Part shown: positions 1 through 7,105 of the stretch, in pieces
How positions within the stretch are numbered: the stretch's first letter is position 1
How the letters are laid out: each line of letters begins with the position of its first letter
Source of the DNA: Clostridia bacterium
GTDB taxonomy: Bacteria > Bacillota_A > Clostridia > Christensenellales > Aristaeellaceae
DNA: 10,861 bases
Direction of reading: 5' to 3'
NCBI GenBank assembly: GCA_017432405.1
Contig: JAFRJF010000214.1
Coordinates: 1 to 10,861 of the forward strand
Notes under the pieces: generated by a model
What the model saw: only the letters and a program-made list of their open reading frames with translations
Database searches by the model: none
Told to the model about the DNA's origin: nothing
Made by a program: the position numbers and the translations under genes

Positions 1-500
1 CAGCTGTCGACGGTGCCCACGCAGATATCGCCCTTCTTCGCCCGCTCGGCGACGCCCTTGACATTCTGCATGATCCACGCCAGCTTCGCCGCCGGGAAGT
101 AGGGCGACAGCGGGATGCCCGTGGTGCGGCGCACCAGCTCGCCATAGCCCTGTTTTTCCAGGCCCTCGCAGATGGCCGCGCCCCGGGCGCACTGCCATAC
201 GATGGCGTTGTAAACCGGCTTGCCGGTGGCGCGGTCCCAGGCCACGGAGGTCTCCCGCTGATTGCTGAGGCCCAGCGCGTCGATTTCAGACTTGTCGATG
301 CCCGCCTTTTCCACCACGTCCCTAGCCACCTGCAGGGTATTGGCCAGGATCTCCGCCGGATCGTGCTCCACCCAGCCCTTTTCGTCCACGATCTGGCGAT
401 GGGGCCGGTCCGCCCGGCACAGCAGCGCCCCGCGTTCGTCGAACAGCAGCGCCTTGGTGCCCTGGGTGGACTGGTCAATACTCAGTATGTATTTGCTCAT
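1..500 (-). CDS. FGGY-family carbohydrate kinase, N-terminal part (candidate apulose kinase)
   Basis: The first 166 residues of an ATP-dependent sugar or polyol kinase are present; the rest lies beyond the left edge. The start, ATG at 498-500, is preceded by AAGGAG at good spacing. The FGGY N-domain is plain: the phosphate-1 loop ILSIDQSTQGTKALLFDERG (residues 5-24, D9), the NQRE motif (80-83) followed by SVAWDRATGKPVYNAIVWQ (85-103) as in glycerol kinases, and SPYFPAAKLAWI (132-143) with a tyrosine in the substrate region. It most resembles the glycerol-kinase branch. As the last visible gene of an operon with an aldose isomerase and a two-subunit transketolase, it probably phosphorylates the ketose made by the isomerase rather than glycerol. 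Apulose kinase (ApsK-like) fits the set. Xylulokinase-like or glycerol-kinase-like activity remains possible. The FGGY family assignment is firm; the substrate is inferred. Confidence 0.9.
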   Translation of the reverse strand, partial: MSKYILSIDQSTQGTKALLFDERGALLCRADRPHRQIVDEKGWVEHDPAEILANTLQVARDVVEKAGIDKSEIDALGLSNQRETSVAWDRATGKPVYNAIVWQCARGAAICEGLEKQGYGELVRRTTGIPLSPYFPAAKLAWIMQNVKGVAERAKKGDICVGTVDS

Positions 501-518
501 GTTCACTCCTTATACATA

Positions 519-556
519 TCGGCATACCGAGGAAATGCATTTCCCCGGTATGCCGA
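519..556 (-). promoter_or_regulatory. 38-bp near-perfect palindrome (intercistronic RNA hairpin)
   Basis: This palindrome fills most of the gap between the transketolase C-half stop and the kinase start. Nineteen base pairs can be written around the centre at 537/538, with one exception at 530/545. In the operon (minus-strand) RNA that pair is a G-U wobble, so the stem is continuous. In plus-strand RNA it would be an A-C mismatch. No U-run follows it in the operon direction (the next bases read TATGTATAAGG), so it does not look like a terminator for the kinase gene. In the plus direction CTTTTTA follows, so it might stop antisense transcripts. A role as a processing or stability element separating kinase from transketolase levels is inference. 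Confidence 0.7.
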
Positions 557-560
557 CTTT

Positions 561-1490
561 TTACAGATTCTCTCTGATCGTCTTGGCGATCCCCTCGGCA
601 TTCAACCCGTAGTGGTCGAACACCTCTTTCGACGTGCCGGTGATGACCGGGGCGTCGGGCAGGGCCAGGTTGATGACCTTCTTCGGGTCGTTGGCGCCGA
701 TGACCTGGCTGACCATGCTGCCCAGGCCGCCGAAGGGAGAATGCTCCTCCACGGTCACGACGACCTTCTTGCCCTTCGCGGCGGCCAGCAGGCCGTTCGC
801 GTCCAGGGGCTTGACGCAGTACATGTCCAGCACGGTGGCAGATATGCCCTGTTCCTTCAGCAGCGCCGCCGCGTCCTTGGCGGGCTTCACCATCTCGCCG
901 CAGGCCACGATCAGGGCGTCGCTGCCCTCGCAGACCACAGTGGCCCTGTCCATCTCGAAGGGGCAGTTGCCCTCCTCGTAGGTGTCCTCCACGGCGTTGC
1001 GGCCGGTGCGGATGTAGGCGGGCTTTTCGTCCTTCAGCAGCGCTTCGAACAGGCAGCGGGTCTGGAACCGGTCGGAGGGCAGGTACACCCGCATGCCGGG
1101 GATTGAGGCCATGGCCGCGATGTCCTGGGCGGAGTGGTGGCTCATGCCCAGCGCACCGTAGCTGACGCCGCCGGAGATGCCGATCAGCTTCACGTTGGTG
1201 TTGGAGTAGGCGCAGTCCACCTTAGCCTGCTCGTAAGAGCGGGTGGACAGGAAGGACGCCGGAGAGGCCGCGTAGGGCTTCTTGCCCATCTTGGCAAGGC
1301 CCGCGGAGATGCCCACCAGGTCCTGCTCGGCGATGCCGACTTCGACAAACTGGTCCGGGAATTCCTTTGAGAAGGGGGCCAGCGACGCAGAGCCGCGGCT
1401 GTCGCTGCACAGCACCACGATGTCCTTATCGGTCTTGGCATGCTCGGAGAGGACTTCACAGATGATCTGCCTGTTTGTGATCTTATTCAT
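561..1490 (-). CDS. Transketolase C-terminal subunit (pyrimidine-binding half; candidate AptB)
   Basis: A 309-residue half-transketolase, the usual length for this class. It carries the pyrimidine-binding and C-terminal domains and pairs with the upstream N-half to form a thiamine-diphosphate enzyme. Visible motifs: VGIAEQDLVGISAGLA (51-66), whose E55 is the expected cofactor-activating glutamate; GMSHHSAQDIA (115-125); the phosphate/substrate-type RTGR (161-164); and EEHSPFGGLGS (248-258) in the C-terminal domain. The ATG at 1488-1490 overlaps the end of the N-half gene by 8 bp, and GAGGAGG lies just upstream inside that gene, so translation is probably coupled. Next to an aldose isomerase and a ketose kinase, a specialised transketolase such as apulose-4-phosphate transketolase is a good candidate. 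A general pentose-phosphate role cannot be excluded. Confidence 0.93.
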   Translation of the reverse strand: MNKITNRQIICEVLSEHAKTDKDIVVLCSDSRGSASLAPFSKEFPDQFVEVGIAEQDLVGISAGLAKMGKKPYAASPASFLSTRSYEQAKVDCAYSNTNVKLIGISGGVSYGALGMSHHSAQDIAAMASIPGMRVYLPSDRFQTRCLFEALLKDEKPAYIRTGRNAVEDTYEEGNCPFEMDRATVVCEGSDALIVACGEMVKPAKDAAALLKEQGISATVLDMYCVKPLDANGLLAAAKGKKVVVTVEEHSPFGGLGSMVSQVIGANDPKKVINLALPDAPVITGTSKEVFDHYGLNAEGIAKTIRENL

Positions 1491-2313
1491 TTGCGAACGC
1501 CTCCTCGTTTGCCTTCAGGTCCTTCATGATCTGCTCGTATTCCTCGGCGGTGGGCACGTGGTGGTGCCAACTCGCCTTGTTCTCCATGACGGCGGAACCC
1601 TTGCCCTTGGTGGTGTTGGCGACGATCAGGGTGGGCTTGCCCTTGACGGCCTTTGCGGCGTCGAAGGCCGCGTTCATAGCGTCGATGTCATTGCCGTCCA
1701 CGCTCAGCACGTTCCAGCCGAAGGCCGCGAAGCGGTCCTCCACCATGTCCTGGTGCATGACCTCCTCGGTGGTGCCGGAGATCTGCAGCCGGTTGCGGTC
1801 CACCACGGCGCACAGGTTGTCCAGCTTATACTGGGTGGCGCTCATCGCGCCCTCCCAGACAGAGCCCTCGGCCAGCTCGCCGTCGCCCATCACCACGTAG
1901 GTGCGGCTGGGGCGCTTGTCCATCTTCTGGGCCAGCGCCATGCCCACCGCCACGGGCAGCCCGTGGCCCAGGGAGCCGGAGTTCATCTCGATGCCGGGCA
2001 GCTTGTTGTTGGGATGGCCGATGAACTTGCTGCCGAACTGGCTGTACTCTTTGATGACCTGCTCAATGGGGAAAAAGCCCTTCTCGGCCAGCACCGCGTA
2101 GAGGGTCTCCACGCAGTGGCCCTTACTCATCACGAACATATCCCGGTTGGGGTCGTCCTGGTTTTCGGGGCTGATGTTCATGGCGTGGAAGTACAGCGCG
2201 ACCATGGTCTCCATGACGCTCATATCCCCGCCGATGTGTCCCGCCTTGCCCGCCATGATCATGTCCACCACATTTTGGCGGAGGCGGTAGCTCAATGCCT
2301 TAAGGTTTTGCAT
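1483..2313 (-). CDS. Transketolase N-terminal subunit (TPP/Mg-binding half; candidate AptA)
   Basis: A 276-residue protein, typical of stand-alone transketolase N-halves in Bacillota and Archaea. It holds the diphosphate- and metal-binding domain. The TPP motif begins at GDGE (143-146) and runs to the asparagine in VVDRN (170-174). Other conserved pieces are AGHIGGDMS (24-32), SKGHC (63-67), NSGSLGHGLP (111-120) and the TTKGKG loop (234-239), followed by WHHH (249-252). The start ATG lies 3 nt after the isomerase stop with GAGGTG upstream, and the end overlaps the C-half by 8 bp, so the three enzymes are made from one tight message. The pair transfers a two-carbon ketol unit from a ketose phosphate to an aldose phosphate. 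The specific donor is inferred only from the neighbours. Confidence 0.93.
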   Translation of the reverse strand: MQNLKALSYRLRQNVVDMIMAGKAGHIGGDMSVMETMVALYFHAMNISPENQDDPNRDMFVMSKGHCVETLYAVLAEKGFFPIEQVIKEYSQFGSKFIGHPNNKLPGIEMNSGSLGHGLPVAVGMALAQKMDKRPSRTYVVMGDGELAEGSVWEGAMSATQYKLDNLCAVVDRNRLQISGTTEEVMHQDMVEDRFAAFGWNVLSVDGNDIDAMNAAFDAAKAVKGKPTLIVANTTKGKGSAVMENKASWHHHVPTAEEYEQIMKDLKANEEAFANE

Positions 2314-2316
2314 GTT

Positions 2317-3741
2317 TTACACCTCGTCAAATACGACGTCCTCGCCGTGCAGATACGCCTTCACCTTGTCCTCGATGGGATCGTACAGGTCGGGCTTCAC
2401 GCCGATGTACTTGCAGGCCTCGTAGACCACCGGGACCACGTCGCCGTGGATGGCCGCCACGTGGTGGATGTAGGGGCCCTCGACCACCTTCGCCTCCAGG
2501 CGCTTGAGGTTGTTGACCTCGACCCACACATAGGTGCCGCGGGTCCAGGGGCCGTCGATGCCCCGAGCGTGACCCAGCAGGATCGAATACTCGCCGTCGT
2601 CGCCGTCGAAGCGCACCAGGCTCATGGGGCCGTGCTTGGCCTCGGCGGACACCGCGCCGTTCTGGGGAAAGGCCACCGGCACGCAGATGCTGGGCTTCTC
2701 CTTCGCAACGCTGATCGGCCAGGGGCCGCAGTGCTGCAGCAGCTCGCCGTTGTCGTTGTCGGGATGGCGCACGGTCCAGTCGCTGAACATGACCCGGCGC
2801 TCGCCCATGGCGGCGGCCTCGGCGATCAGCTGGCTGATGGCGCCGTGGATGTCAGTCTCGCAGATGACCGGGATGCCCTCTTCGTTGAGCAGCGCGTTGG
2901 CGGCGCAGGGCATGATGTGGATCTCGTCCTGCAGCGCGTTCCAGCACTGTATGGCGATGGCGTTGCAGCCGTACTTCGTGGCCAGGCTCTTCATGGCCAC
3001 CTTCAGCGCGGCGACCTCGGTAAGGCCCTGCTCGTCGATGGAGCAGGTCATGTTCGCGTGACAGTAGTCCACGACCTTCTGGACCTCGGTCTTCTCTGCC
3101 TTCCACTTGCGCATCTCGGCGTACAGCTCCGGCAGCGGGATGGGGGCCAGCTGGATGTTGAACTTCTCCAGCAGCTCGCCCTCGTTGCACATGGTGCTCC
3201 AGAAGTCGAAGGGGCGCGGCCCGATCTGCAGGATGCGGGTGGAGCGGAACACCTTGACCACGTTGCACACGGCCAGGAAGTCGCGGATGCCCCGCTCGAA
3301 CTCCGGATCCTCCAGGTTGCAGTTGTTCATGTAGGTGAAGGGCACCTTGAAGCGGCGCAGCACCTTGCCGGTGGCAAACAGGCCGCACTGGCTGTCGCGC
3401 AGGCGCATGCCCTTCTCGTCCGGGCGCTCGTCCCGGGGGCCCCACAGCAGCACCGGCACGCCCAGGGCCTTGGCCAGGCGGGCGCACTCGTACTCGGTGC
3501 CGAAGTTGGCGTGGGGAATGAACAGGCCGTCCACCTTTTCACGCTTGAACTTTTCGATGATCTTCTCCAGGCCCGCGTCGTCGAACAGCAGGCCCTCGTC
3601 GTTCACGTCGTCGATGTCCACGAAGTCGATGTTCAGCTCACGCAGCCGGTTCGCGGTCAGCTTGCGGTATTCCAGCGCGGCCGGCGCGCTGAATATGGCG
3701 CGCCGCGTCGGCGCATAGCCCAATTTGATATTTGCAGCCAT
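2317..3741 (-). CDS. L-fucose/L-arabinose isomerase-like sugar isomerase (candidate D-apiose isomerase)
   Basis: A 474-residue cytoplasmic protein with the fold pattern of the FucI/AraA superfamily. The N-terminal part carries LFIPHANFGTEYECARLAKA (73-92) and VPVLLWGPRDERP (96-108), as in fucose-isomerase-like N-domains. The central part has IQCWNALQ (264-271) and CETDIHGA (294-301), where E295 and D297 are likely metal-site residues. The C-terminal domain has LQHCGPWP (335-342) and HHVAAIHGD (426-434), likely supplying the metal-binding histidine. The family interconverts aldoses and ketoses using a divalent metal. It is shorter than E. coli FucI (about 590 residues) and belongs to the divergent group usually annotated only as isomerase-like. 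AAGGAGA supports the ATG at 3739-3741. Position directly before transketolase and kinase genes suggests it makes their ketose; D-apiose to apulose is the favoured reaction. Confidence 0.85.
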   Translation of the reverse strand: MAANIKLGYAPTRRAIFSAPAALEYRKLTANRLRELNIDFVDIDDVNDEGLLFDDAGLEKIIEKFKREKVDGLFIPHANFGTEYECARLAKALGVPVLLWGPRDERPDEKGMRLRDSQCGLFATGKVLRRFKVPFTYMNNCNLEDPEFERGIRDFLAVCNVVKVFRSTRILQIGPRPFDFWSTMCNEGELLEKFNIQLAPIPLPELYAEMRKWKAEKTEVQKVVDYCHANMTCSIDEQGLTEVAALKVAMKSLATKYGCNAIAIQCWNALQDEIHIMPCAANALLNEEGIPVICETDIHGAISQLIAEAAAMGERRVMFSDWTVRHPDNDNGELLQHCGPWPISVAKEKPSICVPVAFPQNGAVSAEAKHGPMSLVRFDGDDGEYSILLGHARGIDGPWTRGTYVWVEVNNLKRLEAKVVEGPYIHHVAAIHGDVVPVVYEACKYIGVKPDLYDPIEDKVKAYLHGEDVVFDEV

Positions 3742-3795
3742 AATCTACTCTCCTTTTTCGATCCGTTATAAACATCGAATTAGCAGAGAAGAGCG

Positions 3796-3835
3796 AGGGA
3801 TTCTCCCAATCCCTAATCCCTAATCCCTAATCCCT
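3796..3835 (-). repeat. AATCCCT x4 tandem heptamer with inverted copy; G-quadruplex motif in the mRNA
   Basis: Four exact tandem copies of AATCCCT occupy 3808-3835 and run into the permease stop codon (3835-3837). An inverted copy, AGGGATT, lies at 3796-3802 and can pair with the adjacent unit across a 5-nt loop. On the minus strand, which is the message, five GGG tracts (complements of 3832-3834, 3825-3827, 3818-3820, 3811-3813 and 3805-3807) are separated by ATTA, ATTA, ATTA and ATT, a canonical four-tract G-quadruplex pattern. The copy number could vary by slippage. It lies in the 97-bp gap before the isomerase gene, so it may mark a boundary between transport and enzyme expression (inference). 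Confidence 0.8.
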
Positions 3836-4869
3836 TACTTGGCCTCATTCCGCGCCTGCAGCGCCATCTTGGCCTGCAAATTGCGCTGGGTCTGGTCGAT
3901 GACGACGGCGAGAATGATCACGACGCCGCGGATGATCTTCTGCCAGAACTCGGAAACGCCGCACATGGTCATGCCGTCGTTGATGACGCCGATGACGAAC
4001 GCGCCGACGATGGTGCCCACGATGGTGCCGGAGCCGCCGGCCATGGAGGTGCCGCCCAGTACGGTGGCCGCGATGGCGTTCATCTCCCAGCCGTCGCCGG
4101 AGGCGGGATGGGCTGCGGACAGCTGCGCGGTGTTGATCAGGCCGATCCACGCGGCGCAGAAGCCGGAGATGATGTAGACCAGTATCTTCACCCGGTCGGT
4201 CTTGATGCCCGACAGCTTGGCGGACTTCTCGTTGCCGCCCACGGCCAGTATGTGCCAGCCGATGTGGGTGCGCTTGAGCAGCACCGCCGCCAGTATGGCC
4301 AGCACCGCGAACACGTACACGCCCGCGGGGATGTTCAGCCAGTTGGTGCCCAGCGCCTTCAGGCCCACGTTGCCCAGGCCCTCGTAGCCGGAGATCTTCG
4401 AGAACGTCGCGCCGTTGGAGCGCAGGTTCGCCAGGCCCCGGCAGATGTACATGGTGCCCAGCGTGGCGATGAAGGCCGCCACGTTCAGCTTGGTGATGAT
4501 CAGGCCGTTGATCAGGCCGATCAGGCAGCCCACCAGCAGCATCAGCACGATGACTGCGGGCACGGTGAAGTAAATGGTCTTGCCGCCAATGGTCAGGCCC
4601 TCCTGGATCAGGCCGCCGGCCAGCATGCCGGTCAGGCCGACGACGGAGCCCACGGACAGGTCGATGCCGCCGGTGATGATGACGAAGGTCATGCCCAGGG
4701 CCAGTATGCCGTACAGCGCCACGTGCTTGGCGACCATCGTCAGCGTGCTGGGCTGCAGGAAGGAAGACGACGCAAAGCTGAAGAAGATGACCAGTATGAT
4801 CAGCACGATGAAGGTACGGCCCTTCAACAGGGTCATCAACAGCTGGTTGTTGTTCTTTTTCATATTCAT
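3835..4869 (-). CDS. Ribose/xylose-type sugar ABC transporter permease (BPD_transp_2)
   Basis: A 344-residue integral membrane protein of the RbsC/XylH/AraH class, the usual length. After a short polar N-terminus it has many hydrophobic segments. The family hallmark GMTFVIITGGIDLSVGS spans residues 59-75. The loop expected to contact the ATPase is AVGGNEKSAKLSGIK (209-223), and the conserved ATVLGGTSMAGGSGTIVGT lies at 268-286. It forms the inner-membrane pore for the sugar captured by the binding protein encoded at 7106-8041. The gene starts 12 nt after the ATPase stop. Two ATG codons are possible (4869 and 4863); AGGAG lies 4 nt before the first and 10 nt before the second, so the exact start is uncertain by two residues. 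The protein ends at a TAA that opens the heptamer repeat. Confidence 0.95.
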   Translation of the reverse strand: MNMKKNNNQLLMTLLKGRTFIVLIILVIFFSFASSSFLQPSTLTMVAKHVALYGILALGMTFVIITGGIDLSVGSVVGLTGMLAGGLIQEGLTIGGKTIYFTVPAVIVLMLLVGCLIGLINGLIITKLNVAAFIATLGTMYICRGLANLRSNGATFSKISGYEGLGNVGLKALGTNWLNIPAGVYVFAVLAILAAVLLKRTHIGWHILAVGGNEKSAKLSGIKTDRVKILVYIISGFCAAWIGLINTAQLSAAHPASGDGWEMNAIAATVLGGTSMAGGSGTIVGTIVGAFVIGVINDGMTMCGVSEFWQKIIRGVVIILAVVIDQTQRNLQAKMALQARNEAK

Positions 4870-4881
4870 ACCACTCCTGTC

Positions 4882-6420
4882 TTACGCACTCTTTCCGGTT
4901 CCGAGGCCGGCGTAGGAGGCCCGAACGAGGTTGTCCTCGGTGATATCGCTCCCCGTCAGCTCCGCGGTGCACTTCCCGTTGGAAAGCACATAGATGCGGT
5001 CGGCAATCGCCATGATCTCCTTCAGCTCCGAGGAGATGACGATGATCGACAGCCCGCGCTCGGAGAACTCGTGAATGATCTCAAAGACCTCCGTCTTGGC
5101 GCCGATGTCGATGCCGCGGGACGGCTCGTCCATCAGCAGCACCGTGGGATGGGTCATCAGGCCCTTGGCGATGACCACCTTCTGCTGGTTGCCGCCGGAG
5201 AGGGACAATATCGGCAGGTGCTTGTCCGCCACCTTGATGTGCAGGTCCCTGATCTGCTCGTCCACGGCCTTTTCCTCGGCGGGGTAGTTCATCAGGAAGC
5301 CCTTCAGGAAGTCGGTCAGCGAGGCCAGCGAGGCGTTTTTACAGATGTCCAGGCTCTGCACCAGGCCCTGGCGCTGCCGGTCCTCCGGCACCAGCGCGAA
5401 GCCGGCGTTCAGCTGGTCGGCGATCTGGCCGATCTTCATGGGCTTGCCCTGGTAGATCACCTCTCCGGTGTGCTCGGGGCGCATGCCCATGAGGCATTCG
5501 AACAGCTCGCTGCGGCCTGCGCCCAGAAGGCCGTAGATGCCCAGCACCTCGCCCTTTTTCAGGTACATGCTCACGTCGTCCAGCAGCCAGCCGCCGCCGG
5601 TCTTGGGCAGGCGCAGGTGGTTGACCTCCAGCACCTTTTCGGCCCTGTCCAGGTCGATCGACCGCGTAAAGCGGTGGTACTGGGTGTTCTTGCCCACCAT
5701 GTTTTCCACGATCCAGGACAGGTCGATGTCCTTGATGTCGGCGTCCGCCACGTACTTGCCGTCCCGCAGGATGGTGACATGGTCGCCGATCTCCATGATC
5801 TCCTCCAGGCGGTGGGAGATGTAGACGATGGATATCCCCTGCTCCAGCAGCTCGCGCATGATCTTGAACAGCACCTTCACCTCCGCCGCGGAAAGGGAGG
5901 AGGTGGGCTCGTCCATGATCAGCACCCGCAGGTCGTTCTCCACCAGGTTGCGGGCGATCTCCACCATCTGCTGCTGGCCGACGCGCAGGTCGCCCACCAT
6001 CGTCTCGGGGGGAATCTCGTGCTCCAGGTGCTTGAGTATCCGCTTCGCGCCCTCGATGTGGGCCTTGTCGTCCAGGAACAGGCCTTTGCGCTTTTCGTGG
6101 CACATGAAGATGTTCTGGTAGACGGTCAGGTTCTGGAAAAGGCTCAGCTCCTGGTGGATGATGCCGATGCCCTTGGCCCTGGCGGCGTTGATATCCTTGA
6201 AGTAGACCTCCTCGCCGTCCATGTACATCTTGCCGGCGGAGGGCTGCTCGATGCCCGCGATCATCTTCATCAGCGTGCTCTTGCCCGCGCCGTTTTCGCC
6301 GATCAGCACGTTGACCTTGCCCTTGAGCAGGTCGAAGGAAACCTGGTCCAGCGCCTTGGTGCCAGGGTAGATCTTGTCGATCTTTTCACAGTGGAGCACT
6401 ACATTGGGATCATCAAACAT
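4882..6420 (-). CDS. Sugar ABC transporter ATP-binding protein, tandem ATPase domains (RbsA/MglA type)
   Basis: A 512-residue protein with two fused ABC domains, the usual RbsA/XylG architecture, powering sugar import from the cytoplasmic side. Domain 1 has Walker A GENGAGKST (41-49), signature LRVGQQQMVEIAR (145-157) and Walker B VLIMDEPTSSLS (166-177). Domain 2 has the degenerate Walker A GLLGAGRSE (297-305), signature LSGGNQQKV (406-414) and Walker B VLLMDEPSRGID (427-438). Degenerate domain-2 Walker A with GRS in place of GKS is normal for this family. I place the start at the ATG at 6418-6420 because AGGAGGG lies 6 nt upstream. An in-frame ATG at 6438 would add six residues and overlap the upstream stop as ATGA, but lacks a comparable site. 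The operon position between DUF2291 and permease genes is typical. Confidence 0.95.
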   Translation of the reverse strand: MFDDPNVVLHCEKIDKIYPGTKALDQVSFDLLKGKVNVLIGENGAGKSTLMKMIAGIEQPSAGKMYMDGEEVYFKDINAARAKGIGIIHQELSLFQNLTVYQNIFMCHEKRKGLFLDDKAHIEGAKRILKHLEHEIPPETMVGDLRVGQQQMVEIARNLVENDLRVLIMDEPTSSLSAAEVKVLFKIMRELLEQGISIVYISHRLEEIMEIGDHVTILRDGKYVADADIKDIDLSWIVENMVGKNTQYHRFTRSIDLDRAEKVLEVNHLRLPKTGGGWLLDDVSMYLKKGEVLGIYGLLGAGRSELFECLMGMRPEHTGEVIYQGKPMKIGQIADQLNAGFALVPEDRQRQGLVQSLDICKNASLASLTDFLKGFLMNYPAEEKAVDEQIRDLHIKVADKHLPILSLSGGNQQKVVIAKGLMTHPTVLLMDEPSRGIDIGAKTEVFEIIHEFSERGLSIIVISSELKEIMAIADRIYVLSNGKCTAELTGSDITEDNLVRASYAGLGTGKSA

Positions 6421-6434
6421 TGCGCGCCCTCCTG

Positions 6435-7022
6435 TCATTCAATCGTGATCGCCACGGGCGTGACCGTCACTTCCTTGCCGGAAGCCGAAGCCGCGCCGAC
6501 GATCTGCACGGTCTTGCCCTGGATGCCCTCGTCGATGGCCAGCGGGGCCACCACCAGCTCGTCCAGCTGGCTGTTCAGCGCCTTGGCGTACTGGCTCCAT
6601 TCGGTCTGGTTGGTGAAGTCGGCAAAGCCCTTCACGGTCTGGGCGTCGCGCACGTCGGTGCCGGAATAGATGCTGCCCAGCTGCACGCTGAACACGGCGT
6701 CGCCGGAATAGCCCTCGGGCACGACGGTGATGGAATTTTTCTTGCCGCCTGCCTTGGAGACGAATTCACTGACGGTGCCCTTGATGCTCACGGCGGTGCC
6801 GGGACCGATCGCGGCCACGTCCAGCGTGGCGATATCCTGAGCCTTGCCGGTGATCTCACTGACGACGCTCTCCCAGTCGCCGCTGGAGGAGGCGTTGGCG
6901 TCAAACGCCACCTCGCCGGTGTACTGGCCCTCGGTGCCCTTGTCGATCACCTTCGCGGACAGGGCCAGGAACACCACCAGCACCACGGCCAGGGCGATAC
7001 AAATGATTGTCTTCTTATTCAT
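6435..7022 (-). CDS. DUF2291 family membrane-anchored or exported protein
   Basis: A 195-residue protein with a single hydrophobic N-terminal segment (about 4-22) and a soluble exported domain. The diagnostic stretch GTDVRDAQTVKGFADFTNQT (130-149), followed by EWSQYAKALNSQL, matches the DUF2291 signature I know from proteobacterial sugar-transport operons, where the gene sits beside ribose-type ABC transporters. Many family members are described as predicted periplasmic lipoproteins. Here the place of the lipobox cysteine reads LALSAKVID, so an alanine appears to replace it and the protein is probably held by an uncleaved helix. It is preceded by AAAGGAGA and sits between the binding-protein and ATPase genes. 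Function is unknown; an accessory role in uptake is suggested by context only. Confidence 0.85.
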   Translation of the reverse strand: MNKKTIICIALAVVLVVFLALSAKVIDKGTEGQYTGEVAFDANASSSGDWESVVSEITGKAQDIATLDVAAIGPGTAVSIKGTVSEFVSKAGGKKNSITVVPEGYSGDAVFSVQLGSIYSGTDVRDAQTVKGFADFTNQTEWSQYAKALNSQLDELVVAPLAIDEGIQGKTVQIVGAASASGKEVTVTPVAITIE

Positions 7023-7058
7023 GACAGCGTTCTCCTTTGCTTCAACCGGGTAGAAATA

Positions 7059-7086
7059 TGGCGGGGATGAAAGACCATCCCCGCCA
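7059..7086 (-). promoter_or_regulatory. Stem-loop between binding-protein gene and the rest of the operon
   Basis: An 11-bp perfect GC-rich stem (7059-7069 with 7076-7086) with a 6-nt loop, 19 nt past the binding-protein stop. Only ATATTTC follows in the operon direction, too weak a U-run for full termination. Such hairpins commonly protect the binding-protein message or act as leaky terminators so that the binding protein is made in excess over the membrane parts; that role is inferred here. Confidence 0.7.
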
Positions 7087-7105
7087 AACGGGTTTCAATC
7101 AGGTA

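Noticed and set aside
519..561. Intrinsic terminator before the kinase gene
   Set aside because: The strong hairpin is followed by U residues only in the plus direction; in the operon direction no U-run follows.
1282..3771. Very long open frame on the plus strand, antisense to the isomerase and transketolase genes
   Set aside because: Its composition is dominated by H, V, L, G, A and Q runs typical of the reverse strand of GC-rich genes, and the minus-strand proteins carry clear family motifs and ribosome sites.
3742..3834. Internal promoter before the isomerase gene based on a TATAAC-like box
   Set aside because: No acceptable -35 box at 16-18 bp spacing; the gene is better explained by read-through from the operon promoter.
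4108..6669. Second very long plus-strand open frame, antisense to the transporter genes
   Set aside because: Same reverse-strand artefact: no ribosome site, no domain, and it spans three well-supported minus-strand genes.
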